Source: Membranipora membranacea (Eukaryota; Bryozoa; Gymnolaemata; Cheilostomatida; Membraniporidae). Taken from it: a stretch of DNA of 64,000 bases. The translations under genes were made by a program, and so were the position numbers. The stretch lies in NCBI GenBank assembly GCA_914767715.1, contig OU612067.1, positions 9,798,001 through 9,862,000 on the forward strand, in the 5' to 3' direction. Position 1 is the stretch's first letter. Each line of letters opens with the position of its first letter. A model generated the notes under the pieces. The model ran no database searches, was not told the DNA's origin, and saw only the letters and a list, made by a program, of their open reading frames with translations. Below, piece by piece: positions 1-10,794 of the stretch.

Positions 1-639
1 TACTGACTTTCATGGTGAGTGGACTGCTTTATATCTTGCCATCTAGATTAGAACCCAACTTCGCCACAGTCAGGGCCAATAACAATGTTTGTGAGCAGGG
101 AGAATTCAATTCTCCCTGATGTAAGTAATAAAGCAATGAGGTAGTTCATTGAATAAAGTGTTCACTGATTGACCTCAGGCCACAGGTCTACTCCAAAACC
201 TGAGACTTAGGCAATGTCTGACTGCCCCCCCCTTGAGTTTTTTTTTGCTTTGTTGTTTGAGGGTAATTCATATTCATAGTTGAGAAGACACATCCAACAT
301 TCATGTCTCCGGAGTCAAAAGAAATTTGGACAGCACTTCCCTGTGTATTCTGTTTGAAAGACTACCTCCTAAGCTGCTCATACACACCTCATTTGATGGA
401 TTTAATCACCTGTAGATCTTTCAGCAATTAATTTCAGTTTAAAACTTTTACAATCATGCGCAGACGGGTTATTCTGAAAAAAGGCTGGGCTTATAAACAG
501 TGGTTTTACTATTTCAGGTTTTTTCGTTATGCGTCCATAATATAAAAATTATAATTTTCCTTTCACCGCCATGTCCTGATCGGGTGGCGGGTTTTTGCCT
601 GACTCCTTGTTCCACCAGACTTCTCCACCTTATTAGGTC

Positions 640-769
640 ACTCGTATCATAGTCTAAGTGCTCAGACTCCAAGGCGCAGGGAGTTACTTGCGCAAGCTAT
701 CAAAGTTTGATAGCTTGCGCAAGTAACTCCCTGCGCCTTGGAGTCTGAGCACTTAGACTACTCGTATCA
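640..769. repeat. 54-bp perfect hairpin between 10-bp direct repeats
   Basis: Positions 651-704 are the exact reverse complement of 706-759, with a single base at 705 as the loop. The direct repeat ACTCGTATCA lies at 640-649 and 760-769. The right arm is the coding end of the reverse-transcriptase fragment next to it, so the left arm is an inverted copy of that end. Confidence 0.9.
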
Positions 770-1245
770 CCTCGTTCTAGATCTAGCCAGCGAATGTCGG
801 CATTGATTGTGTCACTCCAGCGCTGTTTTGGCTGTCCACGGCCTCTGCTTCCCTCTACCCTCACCTCGTACACTCTCCTGATATCTTCATCACTCTCACG
901 TCGACAAACATGACCATACCATTCTAGTCTCTTTTTCCTCATGACAACCCTGATTGGCAATATATTTGCTTCGGCTGTTATCTCTTCATTCCTTCGATGT
1001 TCCTCCGAGCTTATCCCCATGCAGTACCTTAACATTCGCATTTCACAAGAGCTAACCCTGTCTATAAGGGTTCCTGTTACGGGCCAGGTCTCATTCCCAT
1101 ACGTTAGAGCTGGCCGTATAGCAGTCTTGTAGATGAGGATCTTCAAGTTGGCAGGCATCTTCCTGTCGCAGAGTACTCCACTCAGTTCCCGCCATTTGTT
1201 CCATGCCTTTGAAATATGCAGCTCAATCTCTTTCCTGATTGACAA
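700..1245 (-). pseudogene. Non-LTR retrotransposon reverse-transcriptase C-terminal fragment
   Basis: The 181-codon frame holds the typical region downstream of a LINE reverse transcriptase: a YGNETW motif, then MRMLRYCMGIS, then RLEWYGHVCRR and GRGQPKQRW. The catalytic domain is absent. Upstream the homologous reading continues as MQFKYLGTIV in another frame (about 1250-1330), so a frameshift near 1240 separates it, and the frame has no ATG there. The last residues and the stop cross the centre of the hairpin at 705, so the C-terminus is an artefact of the inverted duplication. This is a dead fragment, of a different family from the intact LINE at 3219. Confidence 0.8.
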
Positions 1246-1872
1246 TGGTGCCCAGGTACTTAAACTGCATGCGCCTAGGTAGGATTTCCTTCTCTTCAGA
1301 GTTGTAATTCCTCATCATGATGTTGCCATCTTCACCTATTGGTGGTAATTACTCTGTCTTTGCCAATGTATAAACCAATGAAATGTCTTGTAAACCAATT
1401 GGAACCAATCGGAAATCCTGACAATATTTTAAGCACTAAGCCCCAGAACTTGTTTATTGGTAATAATCCTACGGCCAGACCAGTGTTTATAAGCCTTGAC
1501 TATTTACAGATTAATCCGTCTGCGCATGATTGGTAGGGTAAGGCGGGACACGTTGATCCACCCCACTTTTTTCAAATGCCATTTTATGTTTTGAGTTTTC
1601 CCCTCCATCAGAGGTCATGTGACCAAAGGCACCCTTTTTGAGCAGACAAAAAGAAATATAGCTACTAAGGGAAGATAATTATTTAGCTTGTCATCGTTTT
1701 TAGCGTAAAAAGTAAATAATGCGCTCATTAGCGGAGATTTCATCTATTCCCAACAACGCGTGACTGAGAAGTTGCAACTTTCATTATTTGATACTAACAT
1801 ATTTAGCCTCAATTTCACATAATAATAACTAATCTCTGATGGAGAGATTTTGTTTAACTCGAGTTGAAAGTG

Positions 1873-2113
1873 AAAAACAGGCACGTTGAGCCATGCCCGT
1901 TGGGGCACGTTGAGCCATGCTTGTTGGGGCACGTTGAGCCATGCTTGTTGGGGCACGTTGAGCCATGCTTGTTGGGGCACGTTGAGCCATGCTTGTTGGG
2001 GCACGTTGAGCCATGCTTGTTGGGGCACGTTGAGCCATGCTTGTTGGGGCACGTTGAGCCATGCCCGTTGGGGCACGTTGAGCCATGCCCGTTGGAGCAC
2101 GTTGAGCCATGCC
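1873..2113. repeat. 24-bp minisatellite, about ten units
   Basis: The unit is GGCACGTTGAGCCATGCTTG plus TTGG, with variants carrying CCCG in place of CTTG. Because 24 is divisible by three, all frames on both strands stay open (for example LGHVEPCL repeated), which produces spurious reading frames. The core ACGTTGAGCC resembles a motif in the outer element's arms (ACACGTTGATCC near 1547 and its partner near 6490), so the array may have expanded from an arm segment. Confidence 0.9.
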
Positions 2114-2119
2114 CCGCAG

Positions 2120-3218
2120 TATGAATACTATATGATGAAAGTGTATATGAAGTATATGTTTGAAACTGTTCCACAACACTTACATACACAAAAACGAAAA
2201 CATTGGAATCGATGTTTCTTTAATGAAATTAGCAATTACTCTGAGTTCACTTTTCCCTTCACTTCACTATCATCAAGTTTGTGGTGTGCAAGTTTTCCTC
2301 CATCGCAAATGTTTCAGAGATTTATTTTGTGTTGCGGATCATATTTTATAGTTCAACGGGGTTGTGTTTTTCGGAGTTATCTCCCTTGATTATTTATAGA
2401 TGAGACCATACTTTTGCAAAGTTTTATACAAGCCATAAAGGAAGCAGATGAGACCTTTTGCTGTAAAAACTCCTCGGTTTCTGCTAACTACAATTGATAT
2501 TTTTATTCGGTAATCCAAAAATTTGACCTTTATGCTGAAATAAAAAAGTATCGGAAAACCTTAATTTTTAATACAATTAAAATTAAATAATAATACATTA
2601 AATTATAAAAACCTGATCAATCACAATGAAATTCAGCGTCAGGAAGGAAGGTGTCATGAAATTACAGCTAAATTTGTTTTGCAAAGAAATTCCATATATA
2701 TATTAATTTATTGTATTAAATATAGAATTGTTTTGTTTTACAATAACATAAAATATATATATGTTATTCTGAATTATTTTTCTGCAATCAATATTTTCAG
2801 GTTGGATTTATATAATATTAAAAATTCAAAGCTGGAATATTATTATTTCTCTTTATTTTATTGATAAATTTATTATATTAATAATAAATATCAAATTATA
2901 TTCGCAGTCAACTTTTGTCTCATAAAGTGGGTCAGCGTAATCCGCCTATGAAATTACCCTCATTTTGACAGCTTATATAAAAAAGTGCCAATTTATGGTC
3001 TCATCTGTTCAGCGCCCCCTATAATAAGGGACAACTCCTGACACCACCCCATTGAGTGAAAGAAATGTGCTGTTGCAATGAATTTGGTTGCTTTTCCTTA
3101 TTTCTTATGGTTGCAATGAATTGAAAAATTATTACCACCAAAGAGATGATCATAACGGATCGCTCTCAATATAATATTTTACTTAATGTAGAAGAATTAC
3201 GTCACAAAAAATCTTCAA
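2120..3218. other. AT-rich stretch upstream of the LINE frame
   Basis: The stretch is very AT-rich with no convincing coding sequence. It probably includes the 5' untranslated part of the LINE. I found no gag-like ORF1 and cannot place the LINE's 5' boundary. Confidence 0.4.
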
Positions 3219-6113
3219 ATGATTGACACAAATGTTTCAGGCAATAATGTTTTTGACACAAATCTATTTTATCATAGGAAGTTATGGAATGATATTGATT
3301 GTCTAGCTGATCAAAATTTCAGGCCAAACTATTTTAATGAAAGTAATCAAAGAATCCGCATTTTACATCACAATGTCAGATCATTGTTGAAACGTTTTTC
3401 ATTTTTTGAATCCCTGAACCTCAATGAGAGTGTTGACATTTTTTCAGTCAATGAAACATGGTTGCGGCCTGAAATACCAGATTCACTTGTAACTTTGCCT
3501 GGTTTTAGTATTGTTCGTTCTGACCGTAATTCAACCTTAAAATCAAGAGCAGGGGGTGCAGCCATTTTTGTTAGTTCTAAGTTGAGTTTCAGCGTTCTTG
3601 ATAAGCCTAAAGACCGCTTGTCTGATTTTTGTGACTCAGTGTGGATTGAAATCAATTTCTCACATAAACCCACAATAGTTTCTTCTATTTACCTACCTCC
3701 TGATGTAAAAAAGTCTGATTTCATAGAGTGTCTGATAGAAGTTTTAAATATGAGAGAATTAAAAGGAAAGCAAGTTGTTCTTCTCGGCGATTTTAATATC
3801 AATTGGAATCAAAATACTAGGGAAAAAATTTCAATCAGAATAGGACTAGATGTTTTTAACTTGGAACAGAAAGTTACAGGTGTTACCTTTTGCAGTTTTA
3901 AAGGCAATGAGAGTCTATTGGATCATATTTATGCAAGCAAAAACTTAGAAGTTGAAAAATCTGGAATTTTGACTTGTGATAGAACTGTTTCTGATCATTA
4001 CGCAACCTTTGTAATATTAAAAGTTAGTAAAATAATAAGGCCTAGACGAAAACTCATACATTTCCGCAACTTTAAATCTATTGATAACATTGCTTTCTTT
4101 AATCATGCTAAGTCATTGCCTTTTTTACAACTTTGTTCTGATACATCTAGGAGCCTTGATGAGAGAATTGATTTATTTGATTCACTCATCACAAATCTAT
4201 TGAACAATCATGCACCTATCATGACTAGGAGAATACGTCACCACAAAAATCCATGGATGAATAGCTCACTGCTTCGATTGATACGTTTCAAAAATCAGAC
4301 ATACAAATCCATTTTCAAATCTCCCAAAAACCAAAATATTCAACCTTCAACATTAGATGACTTTAGAAAACTTAAAAGCTATACACTAAATCAGATTAGA
4401 AAAGCCAAAAAGTATTATTACATTCATAAACTAAATGATTCTAAATCATCCTTCTACCAAACATGTGGAACTCTTTTGGGAAAAGTGGACAAGAAAAGTG
4501 AAATTGACTCTTTAGTGTTCAATAACACTTTAGTAACAGATGAAAAAGAGATCGCTAATACATTGAACACCTTCTTCACGTCAATTTGCTCTCAACAGAA
4601 ACTGGATGTCAAGGATGCATGTCAACATATGACGTATAAAACTCCTCTAACCAAGTTTGAATTTACTAAAATTTCAACTGAACAAGTACGTCGCAAACTT
4701 CTTTCAATGTCGCCAAAAAAGAGAGGTGTTGAAAAAATTCCAACTTTTATATATCAAATCTTATCAAACATTATTGCTTTACCTATAACAATTCTCATCA
4801 ATGAAAGCTTTCTCACAAAAAGTTTTCCTAGTTCTTTAAAAATGGCATTGGTTACACCTATCTTCAAGAAAGGTGACCATACAAATCCCTCTAATTACAG
4901 ACCAATTTCTTCACTGCCAATTATGTCTAAAATCTTTGAAACATTTATGAATGACCAACTGTCTACATTCCTTACAAGTCATAAATTACTGAATATTAGA
5001 CAATTTGGTTTCCGTAAGAGCCATTCTTGTGAGCAGCTTTTACTCAGTCTTCTAGATGTCTGGAAATCAAAACTTGATTCTTCTTCACCTTGCTATATTT
5101 CAGCATTATCATTGGACGTTAGAAAGGCATTTGATTCAGTAAATCATCAACTTTTACTCACCAAATTAAAATATCTCGGTATAGCAGAATCTGCTCAATC
5201 AATGCTATCGTCCTATTTGGATAATAGATTTCAGTGTTTTAAAGTTGGCAATGCCACATCTGGAGTTCTAAATATTAAAAGTGGTGTTCCTCAAGGTTCA
5301 ATTTTGGGGCCATTGCTTTTCAATATTGCCATAAATGATCTATTAGGTAAATTTTCAAATTCATTTGCCTTTGCTGATGATACTTTGATTTTTGAGATGT
5401 CTGATTCTCTAAATGAAGCAATATCAAAATCAGAATCTCTTGTTACAATGGTAACAAATTGGTATTCTGTCAATGGTTTTAATCTAAATTTAGACAAAAC
5501 CCAGTTTTGTGTATTTTCGAACAGAAAGGTTGAAACAATACCTAATCTTGTTTCAAATAATGTACAAATCAAATCAGCAACTTCAATTAAACTCTTAGGC
5601 GTGATCTTGGACCAGCATCTGTCATTGAAAACCTATGTTGAGTCCCTGGTATTAAAATCTAACAGAGTTTTATTCTGTCTCTCTAAAATTCGAAAATTTG
5701 TCAATCCTTCACATCTGCTTCAAGCTTATAAATCGTATGTTCGTCCCATCTTGGAGTATTGTTCTTCTCTGTTATTAAATACTTCTGATTACAACTCTAA
5801 CTTGTTAGAACTTTGTCAAAACAGAGCCATCAGGATAATTCTTGGTACCAACTCATTATTTTCTATCTCAACTGGTCGTGCGATTTTGAATCTTTCCACT
5901 CTGGGTGACAGGAGGAGGGCAACTTTTGCTAGGTTTGTCAAAAATGCCACTCTAGGCAAGAACACCTCATTTTTCATCCTTAAACTAATCAATTCCTGCA
6001 AAATGCACAATAGAGTTTTGCGGTCAGGACGTAGAATAATTAAACCAAAATATAGGACCAAATATGGTAAAACAAGATTTTTAAACCAATTCATTTCATT
6101 TAGTAAAGCGTAA
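3219..6113 (+). CDS. LINE endonuclease-reverse transcriptase polyprotein, apparently intact
   Basis: The 964-aa frame has an N-terminal apurinic-type endonuclease at about residues 45-270. Recognisable motifs are HHNVRSL, NETWL, GGAAIFVS, GDFN near residue 190 and SDHY near 257. The reverse transcriptase spans about 500-790: FKKGDHTNPSNYRPIS, FGFRKSHSCEQ, SLDVRKAFDSVNHQ, GVPQGSILGPLLFNI, the catalytic FADDT near 717-721, then LGVILD. The C-terminal thumb region follows. Length is normal for an EN-RT protein and there are no internal stops or frameshifts. No ORF1 is visible upstream. The endonuclease nicks target DNA and the RT copies the element RNA there. The clade is CR1/Jockey/I-like but not determined. 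Start is the first ATG in the open frame. Confidence 0.92.
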   Translation: MIDTNVSGNNVFDTNLFYHRKLWNDIDCLADQNFRPNYFNESNQRIRILHHNVRSLLKRFSFFESLNLNESVDIFSVNETWLRPEIPDSLVTLPGFSIVRSDRNSTLKSRAGGAAIFVSSKLSFSVLDKPKDRLSDFCDSVWIEINFSHKPTIVSSIYLPPDVKKSDFIECLIEVLNMRELKGKQVVLLGDFNINWNQNTREKISIRIGLDVFNLEQKVTGVTFCSFKGNESLLDHIYASKNLEVEKSGILTCDRTVSDHYATFVILKVSKIIRPRRKLIHFRNFKSIDNIAFFNHAKSLPFLQLCSDTSRSLDERIDLFDSLITNLLNNHAPIMTRRIRHHKNPWMNSSLLRLIRFKNQTYKSIFKSPKNQNIQPSTLDDFRKLKSYTLNQIRKAKKYYYIHKLNDSKSSFYQTCGTLLGKVDKKSEIDSLVFNNTLVTDEKEIANTLNTFFTSICSQQKLDVKDACQHMTYKTPLTKFEFTKISTEQVRRKLLSMSPKKRGVEKIPTFIYQILSNIIALPITILINESFLTKSFPSSLKMALVTPIFKKGDHTNPSNYRPISSLPIMSKIFETFMNDQLSTFLTSHKLLNIRQFGFRKSHSCEQLLLSLLDVWKSKLDSSSPCYISALSLDVRKAFDSVNHQLLLTKLKYLGIAESAQSMLSSYLDNRFQCFKVGNATSGVLNIKSGVPQGSILGPLLFNIAINDLLGKFSNSFAFADDTLIFEMSDSLNEAISKSESLVTMVTNWYSVNGFNLNLDKTQFCVFSNRKVETIPNLVSNNVQIKSATSIKLLGVILDQHLSLKTYVESLVLKSNRVLFCLSKIRKFVNPSHLLQAYKSYVRPILEYCSSLLLNTSDYNSNLLELCQNRAIRIILGTNSLFSISTGRAILNLSTLGDRRRATFARFVKNATLGKNTSFFILKLINSCKMHNRVLRSGRRIIKPKYRTKYGKTRFLNQFISFSKA

Positions 6114-6312
6114 TAATATATATCAATCAATCACAAGCATACTGTAAAAATTTTTCTCCCAACTGATTATCATTTCTGTCCATATCTATAAATATTTTTC
6201 TTTCTTTTTTGTTTTGTTTATGAGGTCAAAAAGTTGTTATTTTCCTTTGTTTATGACATACTTATGCATATGAAAACCTCAATAAAAACATTATAATAAT
6301 AATAATAATAAT
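6114..6312 (+). mobile_element. LINE 3' UTR ending in an ATA/TAA repeat
   Basis: The 3' UTR of the LINE follows its stop codon and ends in an ATA-type trinucleotide run at about 6291-6312 rather than poly(A). A truncated second copy of this tail lies at about 24286-24530, with a similar AATAAAAAT-type end, which supports this as the true 3' terminus. Confidence 0.75.
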
Positions 6313-6479
6313 ACATAATGCGGGCCCTTGAGCCACTTCCCGATTTTTTTTTACACAGCAATAATTCCTTTTCTTGCTGCAATAGGTTTCTGACCTCACT
6401 CATGTTGATGGATGACATGAAGACCAATTTCAGTGCCAAGTTTTGTTAATCTGGCACAATTCAACTGCATGTTACAATC
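6313..6479. other. Interior of outer element, no gene seen
   Basis: Sequence between the LINE tail and the right arm of the outer element. A short open frame on the minus strand has no recognisable content. Confidence 0.5.
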
Positions 6480-6771
6480 AAATATGTAAAAAGTGGCTCA
6501 ACATACCCCGCCTTCCCCTAAAGATTTTTGAACTGAAATTGTTTGCCGAAAGAGCTACAGGTCACTAAATCCATCAAATGAGGTATGTGTGAGCAGCTTA
6601 GGAGGTAGTCTTTCAAACAGAATACTCAGGGAAGTGCTGTCCAAATTTCTTTAGACTCCAGAGACATGAATGTTGGATGTGTCTTCTCAACCATGAAACA
6701 ACAAAAACTCGCAAGGGGGGCAGTCAAACATTGCTAAAATCAAGGGATTTGGAGTAGACTGTGCCTCAGGC

Positions 6772-7560
6772 CCAACATTATTTTAAATTTTAATCCCTTA
6801 GTACTTTACATAGATAGTTGTCCCAAGGAGTGATAGGTTTTGTGCTTTTCTCAGGTATCTAGCAGCATCTTTAGATTCTTTGTTTTGATAAGTGTTTTTA
6901 TTTTTTATGGGATACTCTATAGTTATACTAAGATTAAGGAGGAGGACTTGTTTTCTCATCATTGCAAACCATCCATGACTTGCTTGCAAAAATGCCCTTA
7001 GAATGTGGTTGTAAATTCTCCTCATCTTTTTAATTTTTTTTGTGGTTCACTTCGACAGATTATGAATAGACCTATATGGTAGATGGGTGCCAGTGAAATT
7101 TTGTATCTGAATGGAATCTTGGGTTTTTGACCTTTGAAAAAATAGGCCGATACAGGTTTGGATTGGTGCACACTTTATTACTGAAATTATATATTTAGTT
7201 TAATTAGTTGCGTTCAGTTGATACCATACCAAGCTTGCATAAATTTTTTCATACATAAATTTAGGAATGGAAATTATACTTCAAATAATCGCCGCATTTT
7301 ATCTTTTTATCATGACTTCAGGAGTAGCTTTTTTTATAAGACATGTTATTTAGTGTGCGATCCATCCCTATGCCCCTGAAAACTCATCTGTTTATGAAGG
7401 TTCATGGCTGGGTGTTAAAATTGCATTGCTATTAGCAAGTGGAATACATAATTTAAGGTTAACGCTACCAAGTATGTTTTAATCATGATCTCGGAGGTAT
7501 TTTTTTCATGAAATATGTTATTTAGTGTGCGATCCATCCCTTAGACCCTGAAAATCCATC
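6772..7560. other. Non-coding stretch, nothing recognised
   Basis: No convincing coding exon or RNA gene. A phrase containing TGTGCGATCCATCCCT recurs at about 7354 and 7527, each followed by a TGTTTATGA segment, so this is a diverged local duplication of about 170 bp. Confidence 0.4.
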
Positions 7561-7561
7561 T

Positions 7562-7641
7562 GTTTATGACAGTTTATGACAGTTTATGACAGTTTATGAC
7601 AGTTTATGACAGTTTATGACAGTTTATGACAGTTTATGACT
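7562..7641. repeat. 10-bp tandem repeat
   Basis: Roughly eight units of AGTTTATGAC. The single-copy parent phrase is recognisable at about 7390 (GTTTATGAAGGTTCATG). Confidence 0.9.
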
Positions 7642-7644
7642 AGG

Positions 7645-8660
7645 AGTTATCATGTCAGCATTATTAGAAGGTGAAAAGAGAGATTTCGGATTATATGCGT
7701 CCGAATTTTCATACACCTTCACTTCAAGTATAAATTTTGCCGGAAAAAATCCAAGCAATGAGCAGGGTGGCCCTAAGGCTTGGCCTCATCGATTTGGAGT
7801 GATATGATACAGAGCCAGGAAGGCTTCATGCCCAAGTATAACTGTCTAACATTTACTCATATATCTGCAACAAAAAATTATTAGCCTACATGACAAGCAC
7901 TTAACACCAATATGGTTCAGTTGTTCAAGAGATTTTTTAATCGTTGTTGCTTGAGTAGGGCATATAAATTCCCCTATATGGTATTATCATTGCACTGTCT
8001 GGTCAAAGACAGAGATGCACTGATGAGATTGTAACCAACACATTAACAAAGCAGGTCAAGTCCCGACAGCATGTTATCCATCAGATAGCTACAGCCGACA
8101 TTATGATGTAAAATTGCATGGTTTAATCTCCACCATCCAGATGCTAGTTAATCCCAATTATCTCCCTTGCACATTTTACTTTCAGCATTGCGAACATCTA
8201 AAATCACAACAATCCCCTAACATCAAGTGGTGAGAATGCCTTGCATTCCTAGCCCGGTAAAGCAATCAATGTAAGAAGTCACCTTTGGAGATTACATAGT
8301 CAACCAGAGAATATCATCTGAAAAGAGTCAGGTAGGCTTATTATTTATACTCTCCTGTTGGACAAAAGATTAATCTCACAATGACAGATTTGCAGTTGAG
8401 CTAACTCCCACAGCTTTTTACAGATCTATGAAATTTGTAACTGAATTCTCACAGTCACAGTGCTATCATTCATGGCGGACTACTGCCACCCATATATGCA
8501 CAAGTATATATTACTTTTATTGTCAGCAACGATTCATCATTTCTATACAGCTTGCTTGAGTAAGATTGATGCTGGAAATTAAATTAAGCTTATGCAAACC
8601 TGAAATCAAGTTGTAGTACACTAGGCGCCCAGATCAAAAGGAAGGTGTGCCATGAGCCTA
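7645..8660. other. Non-coding stretch, nothing recognised
   Basis: No feature could be supported here on either strand. Confidence 0.3.
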
Positions 8661-8790
8661 AGTGCCTCCCTAAATCTGTAATTTCAGGAATATGTTGAGA
8701 GAGGCTTATCAATCAGAGTAGAATGGACCAGCAATGTGTGAGATGTAAATTTCTTGATATGATAGTAGAGCCATCCAGTAACAGCACTGC
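8661..8790 (+). pseudogene. Degenerate terminal-exon-like unit, copy 1
   Basis: A TGTAATTTCAG acceptor is followed by a sequence similar to the terminal exon at 11686. The frame (RNMLREAYQSE) stops early. It looks like a decayed duplicate. Confidence 0.45.
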
Positions 8791-9195
8791 TAGTTCTCTT
8801 GCACTGAGATCCCAAAGTAAGGTCTGTCAGGAGCGTCTCTTCTCACATGGATTAGCCTGCGAAGGTTTGTCGTAATATTTGTTCCAGTATGTTTCGTAAT
8901 CATTATCATGAATGAACAGAATCGCTATTGAGCGTAGTAAGAACTCGCATTACATTTTCTTATCTTCTGATGCCAGTTATTCTGATAAGCTTTGTAAAAG
9001 CCTCAGACATCTTCAGCTGCGTTCTCATCATCTAGTTCCAAACTTATAAAACTACCCCCCCCCCCTCCTCCCAAAATCTGTTAACTCAATTGTGGGAATT
9101 CTGCCGTTGTCGCCTACATGAGTTCCTTTATTTTTTCGGGCCAACAGAACCTTACCCGAAATGCTTTTCAAATTCAAACTGTCATTCTACTATTA

Positions 9196-9340
9196 TTCAT
9201 TGCCTCCCTTGGTCTGTCATTTCAGGAATGTGGTTAGCGAAGCTAAACAATCAAAACATAATGCATCACTAGTAGAGATTGGAAGGCCGCAAACTTCTCT
9301 TGGCGCAGCAGTAGATGGGAAGGCTGCAAAGTTGTGACAG
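9196..9340 (+). other. Terminal-exon-like unit, copy 2
   Basis: CTGTCATTTCAG at about 9214-9225 precedes an open segment reading RNVVSEAKQSKHNASL and onward to a TGA near 9337. It is clearly related to the exon at 11686 (RNAVSESEQSKQNAP), and the intron end is conserved too (TCCCTTGRTCTGTCATTTCAG). It may be an alternative last exon or a decayed duplicate. Confidence 0.5.
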
Positions 9341-10163
9341 CCCTAGTAGACAACAACTATGATCTGCAAGACGACAGAAACTGCAGAAGTCAAGCCATGG
9401 TCAACCCTGTATAGATAACAAGGTATGTCGTATAATTTTATTTGTAACTCTCCATTGATGGCTACAGACTGTACTTATGCATGATCACAAAATTGACTTA
9501 ATCAAATTACTTCGATTTCATCACAAAGTTTATTAAACACAGGAAATGAGACAACATTGCTGTCTAGTCGCTGTTATATTACAAATTAGATTTCCGAGCA
9601 GAATTCTTTGTTTCCTCTAGGATTTAGATGAATTCCATAACACAGTCTATCAAACGAAAAATGGCAACAATGCCATCTCCTTACTTTAAATATTGTCTGC
9701 CAAGTGTTCCGCCTTTCAATCAATGCTGACAAGTGATTTTTGAGCATGGATGGTCATGGTACTTATGCCCCTAAGATCTGTACAGCATAGAAACTCAAGT
9801 TAAGCATCTTGGTTCCCTCCCCATCATTTTCCTGCCATGTTCATCAAATTTTTAACGATTGTTGTAGGTTGTCACCTGAAGAATGGCAAGCTCAATACAA
9901 AATTACCCCCTAGGCATTAACAACAGGATGAATAACAATCTATCAAAGAAGCCCGGGAGACCTCATTACAATAGTAAGAACATCAAAATCTTCGTCTATG
10001 ATGATATCATGATCAGTGGAATCTGTATTGTTTGACATGATTTGCAGTTTTCATTGAACCCCTTGCATCTATCATACCGCAAAGGTGATGCTTGTGGTGT
10101 ATAGTTTAAAGCTGTTTTTTTGTGTGCGGGGAAGCATCATGTTGACAGTCAGTATAAACCAGG

Positions 10164-10350
10164 AGTAGGAGGTAGCTCAGTTGGTCAGAGCGCCTGCCCT
10201 CTGACGCGCAAGTTTTGGAGGTCTTGGGTTCGAATCCCGCTGCAGTCTACTGACTACTGTGCTCAATTGACGCCCCAGGTGTGCTCCGATCTGCCTGCAA
10301 ACTGAGAGCAACTTGGCGCCGAATATGGCGGCCGGGCCCTTAAGGCACCC
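10164..10350 (+). mobile_element. tRNA-derived SINE, family 1
   Basis: The head resembles a tRNA, with an A-box TAGCTCAGTTGG and a B-box GGTTCGAATCC. A conserved body follows (CCCCAGGTGTGCTCCGA, CTGCCTGCAAAC, GAGAGCAA, GGCGGCC or TGCGGCC). A second copy at 41415 shares both head and body. The head does not form a closed acceptor stem, so this is a SINE and not a tRNA gene. Confidence 0.85.
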
Positions 10351-10529
10351 TGTATTTCTCAGTCTTCGGACAGAGTCAAACTTGCGATGTTTAATTCACA
10401 TCGATGTACTAAAGGGCTGTGTTCACAGAATAATGCTCTCCATACCTGATCCCAGCTTGCTCGTGTTACATACCGGCCATCTTCTATCAAACACTATGAC
10501 ATAACCAAATCTTATAATAAGTGTATCTT

Positions 10530-10640
10530 TGGATATGTATTTACAGCAGAATGATAATACCAAGGAGCAGATTGCCCGACAATGTGAGATGTGAATGATG
10601 AGAACTTCTCTTGATGCAGATGTAGAGCAATCTAAGAAAT
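10530..10640 (+). pseudogene. Possible terminal-exon-like unit, copy 3
   Basis: TATTTACAG is followed by CAGAATGATAATACC and GACAATGTGAGATGTGAATG, resembling parts of copies 1 and 4. It is strongly diverged and has no long open frame. Confidence 0.3.
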
Positions 10641-10794
10641 GACATTCCCGGTAGTCAGCAGTAGTAGTCAGGAGAACTATCAGTATCAGCTAAATACACT
10701 CAGATTGTGCAGCAGATTGAGGAGCAGATTGAGGTTTGTCAATGGTTACAATGACGTTAATTATGGATTTCAAAATGTTTCTTTGTCGGTTGCC

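Larger units (their letters stand above)
452..1533. mobile_element. TA-flanked DNA element inserted in the left arm
   Basis: The inverted ends share the core CAATCATGCGCAGACGG (452-468 and its complement near 1516-1532), followed by a weaker match through GGCTTATAAACA. A TA dinucleotide abuts both ends. Deleting the segment joins AAAACTTTTA to GGGTAAGGCGGG, which restores the sequence found uninterrupted in the right arm of the outer element. This is strong positional evidence for insertion. TA duplication and short inverted ends are typical of Tc1/mariner-like elements. No transposase is seen. Instead it carries a decayed LINE fragment. Confidence 0.7.
173..6771. mobile_element. Composite DNA transposon with long inverted arms and 8-bp TSD
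   Basis: The element proper is 181-6763. It begins CACAGGTCTACTCC and ends in the complementary GGAGTAGACTGTG, and is flanked by the perfect direct repeat CCTCAGGC at 173-180 and 6764-6771. The arms match over about 265 bp (181-445 against about 6533-6763). They match again at 1534-1575 against about 6480-6525 once the TA-flanked insertion at about 452-1533 is removed. An 8-bp duplication is typical of hAT, P, Merlin and some Mutator-like families, and the long arms fit Mutator-like foldbacks best. I see no transposase inside, so it looks non-autonomous and the superfamily is not settled. The interior holds a 24-bp minisatellite and a LINE. Confidence 0.85.

Noticed and set aside
1744-2389. 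Several open frames of 86-167 codons on both strands
   Set aside because: They are all created by the 24-bp minisatellite, whose length is divisible by three.
2679-2864. 61-codon frame in AT-rich DNA
   Set aside because: Composition-driven, with no recognisable domain and no splice context.
10164-10250. tRNA gene
   Set aside because: A- and B-boxes are present, but the acceptor stem does not pair and the same body follows at a second locus, so it is a SINE.
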